9,863 nucleotides of DNA from Clostridiales bacterium (GTDB taxonomy: Bacteria > Bacillota > Clostridia > Oscillospirales > Oscillospiraceae), in contig DPHR01000181.1 of assembly GCA_003522945.1 (NCBI GenBank), positions 758-10,620 on the forward strand, given 5' to 3'. The position numbers were made by a program, and so were the translations under genes. Of the stretch, positions 6,463 to 9,863 are shown piece after piece. Positions within the stretch are counted from its first letter, which is position 1; each line of letters starts with the position of its first letter. The notes under the pieces are model-generated. The model was not told where the DNA came from, made no database searches, and was given only the letters and a program-made list of their open reading frames with translations.

Positions 6463-7536
6463 ATGGCAGATAACAGAAACATCGTTCTGTCCGCAAAGGA
6501 CATTGAAGTTAAATTCCGCGTCCGTGACAATTACCTCACGGCCATCCGCGGCGTGTCCCTCGACCTTTACGAGGGCGAAACGTTCGCCATCGTCGGCGAG
6601 TCCGGCTCCGGCAAGAGCGTTTTCACCAAGACGTTCACCGGCATGCTCGAGTCCAACGGCTCAATCACCAACGGCTCGGTCATGTTCGAGGGCAAGGACC
6701 TTACCAAGCTCAAGACCGATAAGGACTGGGAAGGCATCCGCGGCGCGAAGATCTCCACGATCTTCCAGGACCCGATGACATCGCTGAACCCGATCCGCAC
6801 GATCGGCTCGCAGATCACCGAGGTCATTGAGAAGCACCAGGGCATTTCCCGCGGCGACGCGAAGAAGCAGGCCATCGAGCTTATGGAGCGCGTCGGCATC
6901 CAGAACGCCGCCGACCGCTTCGACGAGTATCCGTTCCAGTATTCCGGCGGCATGCGCCAGCGCATCGTCATTGCGATCGCGCTCTCCTGCCACCCGAAGA
7001 TCCTCATCTGCGACGAGCCGACGACCGCTCTGGACGTTACGATCCAGGCACAGATCATTGCGCTCATCCGCGATCTGCAGAAGGAGCTCAAGTTCACCAC
7101 CATCTACATCACGCATGACCTCGGCGTTGTTGCGAACGTCGCCGACCGCGTCGGCGTTATGTACGGCGGCCAGATCATCGAGTACGGCAACGTGGAGGAA
7201 GTGTTCTTCGATCCGCGCCACCCGTACACCTGGGCGCTGCTCTCCAGTCTGCCGCAGCTCGGCATCAAGGGGCAGGAGCTCTACTACATCACCGGTACTC
7301 CGCCGTCTCTGTACAACCAGATCAAGGGCGACGCCTTTGCCCCGCGCAATGAGCACGCGCTGAAGATCGACTTTGAAATGGAGCCGCCGTTCTTCCCGGT
7401 GAGCGAAACGCACTATGCCAAAACGTGGCTTCTGGATCCCCGCGCGCCGAAGCTCGAAAAGCCGGAGATCATTCAGGATCTGCACGAGAAGATCAAGAAG
7501 ATGACCGATAAGGGAGGTGCCTTCCATGTCGAATAA
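6463..7536 (+). CDS. oppD: Oligopeptide ABC transporter ATP-binding protein, OppD/AmiE type
   Basis: This is a cytoplasmic ATPase that powers peptide import with its partner encoded next. All ABC motifs are intact: Walker A GESGSGKS (45-52), Q-loop FQDP with Gln102, signature YSGGMRQR (160-167), Walker B ILICDEP (180-186) and the switch histidine in ITHD (His218). After the core comes the oligopeptide transporter C-terminal extension, recognisable from DPRHPYTWALLSSLP (250-264) and TGTPPSLYNQIKGDAFAPRN (277-296). The position where many DppD/OppD proteins have the cysteine-rich GCxFxPRC motif reads GDAFAPRN, so it should lack that iron-sulfur site; this appears to be usual for the AmiE branch. 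The length (357) fits AmiE. The start lies 13 bases after oppC with a GAGGGGGA ribosome binding site, and the end overlaps the next gene by 11 bases. Confidence 0.95.
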   Translation: MADNRNIVLSAKDIEVKFRVRDNYLTAIRGVSLDLYEGETFAIVGESGSGKSVFTKTFTGMLESNGSITNGSVMFEGKDLTKLKTDKDWEGIRGAKISTIFQDPMTSLNPIRTIGSQITEVIEKHQGISRGDAKKQAIELMERVGIQNAADRFDEYPFQYSGGMRQRIVIAIALSCHPKILICDEPTTALDVTIQAQIIALIRDLQKELKFTTIYITHDLGVVANVADRVGVMYGGQIIEYGNVEEVFFDPRHPYTWALLSSLPQLGIKGQELYYITGTPPSLYNQIKGDAFAPRNEHALKIDFEMEPPFFPVSETHYAKTWLLDPRAPKLEKPEIIQDLHEKIKKMTDKGGAFHVE

Positions 7537-8497
7537 TACCGCCGATAGAGAGGTCATCCTCTCGATCAGCCATGTGGACATCTCCTTTGACGTAGGAGGC
7601 AAAAAAAAATTCGTCGCCGTAAAAGACGCGAATTTCGACATTTATAAGGGCGAGACCTTCGCCCTCGTCGGCGAGTCCGGCTCCGGCAAAACGACGCTGG
7701 GCCGCGCCATCATGCGCATCAACCCGTGCAGCAACGGCGAGATCCTCTTTGAGGGCAAGCGCATTTCCGGCAAGATCTCCCGCGAGGAAGACCGCAACGT
7801 CGTCCGCAACATCCAGATGATCTTCCAGGACCCGGCGGCGTCGCTCAATGAGCGCGCCACCATCGAGTACTGCATCTCCGAGGGCCTGTACAACTTCCAC
7901 CTTTATAAGGACGAGGCAGAGCGTATCGCCAAGGTCGATCAGGCGCTCAAGGACGTCGGCCTGCTGCCCGAGCACAAGTCCCGTTATCCGCACGAGTTCT
8001 CCGGCGGACAGCGTCAGCGCGTCGGCATTGCCCGCGCGATGATCATGGATCCGAAGCTGATCGTGGCGGACGAGCCGATCTCCGCGCTGGACGTTTCCAT
8101 CCGCGCGCAGGTGCTCAACCTGATGAACAAACTCAAGGCGGAAAAGAATCTCACGTACCTTTTCATCGCGCACGACCTTTCGGTCGTCCGGTTCATTGCC
8201 GACCGCATCGCCGTCATCCATCTCGGCGAGATCGTGGAGATCGCGGATTCCGAGACACTGTTCCAGTGCCCGCTGCATCCGTACACCATCTCCCTGCTCT
8301 CCGCTGTGCCGATGCCCGACCCCGTCGTTGAACGGACTCGCCGCGCCATCGTGTACGACCCCTCCAAGCTGGACCAGTCCGGCGCGCTGCGCTCCCTGCG
8401 CGAGATCCGCCCCGGGCACTTCGTCTTTGCCACGGACAAAGAGATGGAAGGCTACGAGAAGAAGCTCGCCGAGATCGAGAACGCAAAGAATCAGTAA
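7526..8497 (+). CDS. oppF: Oligopeptide ABC transporter ATP-binding protein, OppF/AmiF type
   Basis: The second ATPase forms a heterodimer with the preceding gene product. Motifs are complete: Walker A GESGSGKT (49-56), Q-loop FQDP with Gln101, signature FSGGQRQR (158-165), Walker B LIVADEP (178-184) and the switch His216 in IAHD. The C-terminal extension has the HPYTISLLSAVP (251-262) and EIRPGHFVF (293-301) segments of the OppF/AmiF branch, again without the cysteine motif found in many OppF proteins. I chose the ATG at 7526 over an upstream GTG at 7517 because GGGAGG (7512-7517) lies eight bases before it and would overlap the GTG itself. That gives 323 residues. The gene overlaps oppD by 11 bases, so translation is probably coupled. 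An A9 run at 7601-7609 encodes three lysines just after an AGGAGG. The stop overlaps a gene on the other strand. Confidence 0.94.
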   Translation: MSNNTADREVILSISHVDISFDVGGKKKFVAVKDANFDIYKGETFALVGESGSGKTTLGRAIMRINPCSNGEILFEGKRISGKISREEDRNVVRNIQMIFQDPAASLNERATIEYCISEGLYNFHLYKDEAERIAKVDQALKDVGLLPEHKSRYPHEFSGGQRQRVGIARAMIMDPKLIVADEPISALDVSIRAQVLNLMNKLKAEKNLTYLFIAHDLSVVRFIADRIAVIHLGEIVEIADSETLFQCPLHPYTISLLSAVPMPDPVVERTRRAIVYDPSKLDQSGALRSLREIRPGHFVFATDKEMEGYEKKLAEIENAKNQ

Positions 8498-8865
8498 AAG
8501 ACGTAGGCGATAAAAAGCGCCGCCGCCATATATACGGCTCCAAGGAAGAGAGGATAGTTGAAAGACGCCTCTCTTCTTTCTTTCTGGTTCGCCTTGTACG
8601 CCTCAAAGGTCTGCTTCGGCGCATTGCTGCGCGCGCGGCGCATCACATAGCTGCTGATGTCAAAGTCGCCGTGGAGATAGAGCGAGTAGACAACACCCGC
8701 GATGAGCAGGATCGCCGCGACGATCGTCAGGCAGTCGGTGAAGACGAGCAGCCGCTGCGACGAGGCCATGACCACACGCGCAAGCGGATACAGAAGCGTT
8801 ACGATAACGTGCGTGAGAAGCGTCTGCGGCTTGATGTTCTTGAAGCGTTTTTTCAGTTTCTTCAT
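8491..8865 (-). CDS. Small membrane protein resembling DUF3899
   Basis: The 124-residue protein has a basic N-terminus (KKLKKRFKN) and two clear hydrophobic segments at about 41-64 and 104-123, plus a weaker one at about 15-33. Between the main helices lies a loop with HGDFDISSYVMRRARS (65-80). The G-(D/F)-F-D-x-x-x-Y-x-x-+R pattern after a membrane helix is what I recall of the DUF3899 family, whose function is unknown. The ATG at 8865-8863 has GGGAG (8878-8874) eight bases upstream and a good promoter behind it. It runs against the peptide transporter operon, and its TGA lies within the last codons of oppF (8491-8497 shared), so the two genes overlap tail to tail. It shows no functional link to the transporter. 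Confidence 0.8.
   Translation of the reverse strand: MKKLKKRFKNIKPQTLLTHVIVTLLYPLARVVMASSQRLLVFTDCLTIVAAILLIAGVVYSLYLHGDFDISSYVMRRARSNAPKQTFEAYKANQKERREASFNYPLFLGAVYMAAALFIAYVFY
8542..8587 (+). terminator. Terminator-like hairpin for the opp operon, inside the antisense gene
   Basis: GAAGAGAGG (8545-8553) and CCTCTCTTC (8568-8576) are perfect nine-base arms, extendable to 12 pairs (8542/8579) with one G-U. The loop is 14 bases, and the T-rich tail TTTCTTTCTGG begins at 8577. It is oriented to stop transcripts coming from oppF, 45 bases past its stop. There is no free space between oppF and the converging gene, so this hairpin lies within the DUF3899-like coding region, where its arms encode part of ERREAS and YPLFLG on the other strand. 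Confidence 0.5.
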
Positions 8866-8905
8866 TGGGTATGCTCCCGAAAGCTTGAAAGATTTGTGTT
8901 CTTAT

Positions 8906-8933
8906 ATTTTACCAGAAAAAACCGCCCCGTCAA
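8906..8933 (-). promoter_or_regulatory. Sigma-A-like promoter of the DUF3899-like gene
   Basis: Read on the minus strand, TTGACG (8933-8928) is followed by 16 bases and TAAAAT (8911-8906), each one base off the consensus. Transcription would start near 8899, leaving a leader of about 34 bases that contains the GGGAG ribosome binding site. The 95-base gap also holds the leader of the divergent MATE gene, for which I see no equally good promoter. Confidence 0.6.
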
Positions 8934-8960
8934 CAAAAACGGCGCGGACCGGATGATGAT

Positions 8961-9863
8961 ATGAAAAGAGAAACGCTGCCGGAGCTGAAAGCGCAGGCCC
9001 GCGAGGTCTGGCGGTTGAGCCTTCCGGCGATACTTACACAAATAACGACGATCGCCATGCAGTACATCGACTCCGCGATGGTCGGCGCGCTCGGCGCGAA
9101 CGCCTCGGCGTCCATCGGTCTTGTATCGACGAGCACATGGCTGATCGGCGGCATCATCGGCGGCGTTTCGGCGGGCTTTTCCGTGCAGGCGTCGCACCGC
9201 ATCGGCGGCGGGGACGACCGCGGCGCGCGCACCGTTGTACGGCACGGCCTTGTGACCGGAATGCTGATCGCGGCGATCCTTGCCGCGCTCGCCGCGCTCA
9301 TCAGCGAACCGCTCCCGCGCTGGCTTCACGGCGATGAGGCGATCCGCGCTGACGCGTGCGCGTATTTCCTGACGTTTGCGCTCATGGTGCCGTTCTCGCA
9401 GCTCAACTCGCTGTGCGCCTCGTTCCTGCAAAGCGCCGGAGATATGGTCTCGCCGAGTGTTCTGAACGCCGTGATGTGCGTGCTGGACGTTTTCTTCAAC
9501 GCGCTCTTCATCCCGCGCTACGGCGTTTTCGGCGCGGGTCTCGGCACGGCGAGCGCGTGCGCCGTGGTAAGCCTTCTCATGGCGGCGCAGTGCCTGCTGC
9601 GAAATTCGCATCTGCACATGCGCCGGAAGGAGAAGGACGTCGTTCACGGCGTGATACTGAAAAAGGCGTTCCGCATCGGGTTCCCTGTGGCATTGCAGGA
9701 GGTGTTCCTCTGCGCGGCGATGGTCGTGCAGACGCGCATCATCGCGCCGCTCGGCGCGGTGGCGGTCGCGGCGAACTCGTTCGCAGTCACGGCGGAGGGC
9801 TTCTGCTATATGCCGGGGTATGGTCTCGGCGCGGCGGCGGCAACGCTCGTCGGGCGGAGCGTC
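8961..9863 (+). CDS. MATE-family multidrug efflux transporter (C-terminus beyond the window)
   Basis: The reading frame is open for 301 codons to the window edge. MATE transporters are about 450 residues with 12 membrane helices, and they export cationic drugs or metabolites using a Na+ or H+ gradient. The first half is complete: EVWRLSLPAILTQITTIAMQ (15-34) is the first helix, YIDSAMVGALGANASASIG (35-53) the typical loop, and the PSVLNAVMCVLDVFFNALFI (165-184) and GVFGAGLGTASA (188-199) segments are hallmarks of the fourth and fifth helices. The second half starts at about 231 (ILKKAFRIGFPVALQE) and is cut around helix 8. The ATG at 8961 has only a weak GGA (8951-8953) seven bases upstream, but no in-frame start lies closer to a better site and the protein begins where the family does. 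It diverges from the DUF3899-like gene. The substrate is unknown. Confidence 0.92.
   Translation, partial: MKRETLPELKAQAREVWRLSLPAILTQITTIAMQYIDSAMVGALGANASASIGLVSTSTWLIGGIIGGVSAGFSVQASHRIGGGDDRGARTVVRHGLVTGMLIAAILAALAALISEPLPRWLHGDEAIRADACAYFLTFALMVPFSQLNSLCASFLQSAGDMVSPSVLNAVMCVLDVFFNALFIPRYGVFGAGLGTASACAVVSLLMAAQCLLRNSHLHMRRKEKDVVHGVILKKAFRIGFPVALQEVFLCAAMVVQTRIIAPLGAVAVAANSFAVTAEGFCYMPGYGLGAAAATLVGRSV

Noticed and set aside
5112..6530. Long antisense frame of 472 codons opposite oppB and oppC
   Set aside because: It is full of Arg, Asp and His with no membrane or domain pattern, the typical shadow of two high-GC membrane-protein genes.
7517..7525. GTG start for oppF giving three more residues
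   Set aside because: The GTG lies inside the GGGAGG ribosome binding site that is properly spaced for the ATG at 7526.
8885..8910. Plus-strand promoter (TTGAAA, TATATT) for the MATE gene
   Set aside because: The boxes are only 12 to 14 bases apart, too close for a sigma-A promoter.
8862..9647. Antisense frame of 261 codons in the last kilobase
   Set aside because: The plus strand carries a clear MATE transporter open to the window end; the antisense translation is charged, repetitive and without any family signature.

Overview
The window looks like chromosomal DNA from a high-GC member of the Clostridia, most likely an Oscillospirales (Oscillospiraceae/Ruminococcaceae-type) gut bacterium. 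The grounds are Gram-positive lipoprotein and Shine-Dalgarno signals, an Ami/Opp-type peptide importer whose subunit sizes match the Firmicutes Ami family, a DUF3899-like membrane protein, and short palindromic intergenic repeats of a kind I recall from that group. The genus cannot be fixed from the sequence alone.

Layout. Positions 1-240 hold a cluster of related palindromic repeats: the right half of one copy, one full copy and a solo left half. The last hairpin ends just before the ribosome binding site of an unrecognised 340-residue membrane-anchored protein (252-1274). A 234-base AT-richer gap with two inverted repeats leads to a 77-residue stand-alone XRE-type HTH regulator (1509-1742). 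A leader with an imperfect palindrome and a strong ribosome binding site precedes a five-gene oligopeptide ABC importer: lipoprotein binding protein (1826-3871), two permeases (4017-5516, 5517-6449) and two ATPases (6463-7536, 7526-8497). Between the binding protein and the first permease lie a terminator-like hairpin and a second, longer hairpin. A small membrane protein of DUF3899 type (8491-8865, minus) converges on the last ATPase gene and overlaps its stop. Diverging from it is a MATE-family efflux transporter (8961 to the window end, cut off).

How it works together. The lipoprotein would capture peptides outside the membrane, the two permeases form the channel and the two ATPases power uptake. 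The operon is tightly packed from the first permease onward (abutting or overlapping ORFs), while the terminator after the binding protein probably makes that transcript more abundant than the rest. A second terminator-like hairpin, in the transport direction, lies inside the antisense strand of the DUF3899 gene and is the best candidate for the operon end. The small HTH protein just upstream is a plausible local regulator, but this is inference from position only.

I see no evidence for a wholly new system. The points most worth a second look are the nested repeat cluster, the palindromes around the regulator and binding-protein promoters, the operon terminator embedded in the converging gene, and an A9 run directly behind a Shine-Dalgarno-like sequence inside the last ATPase gene.
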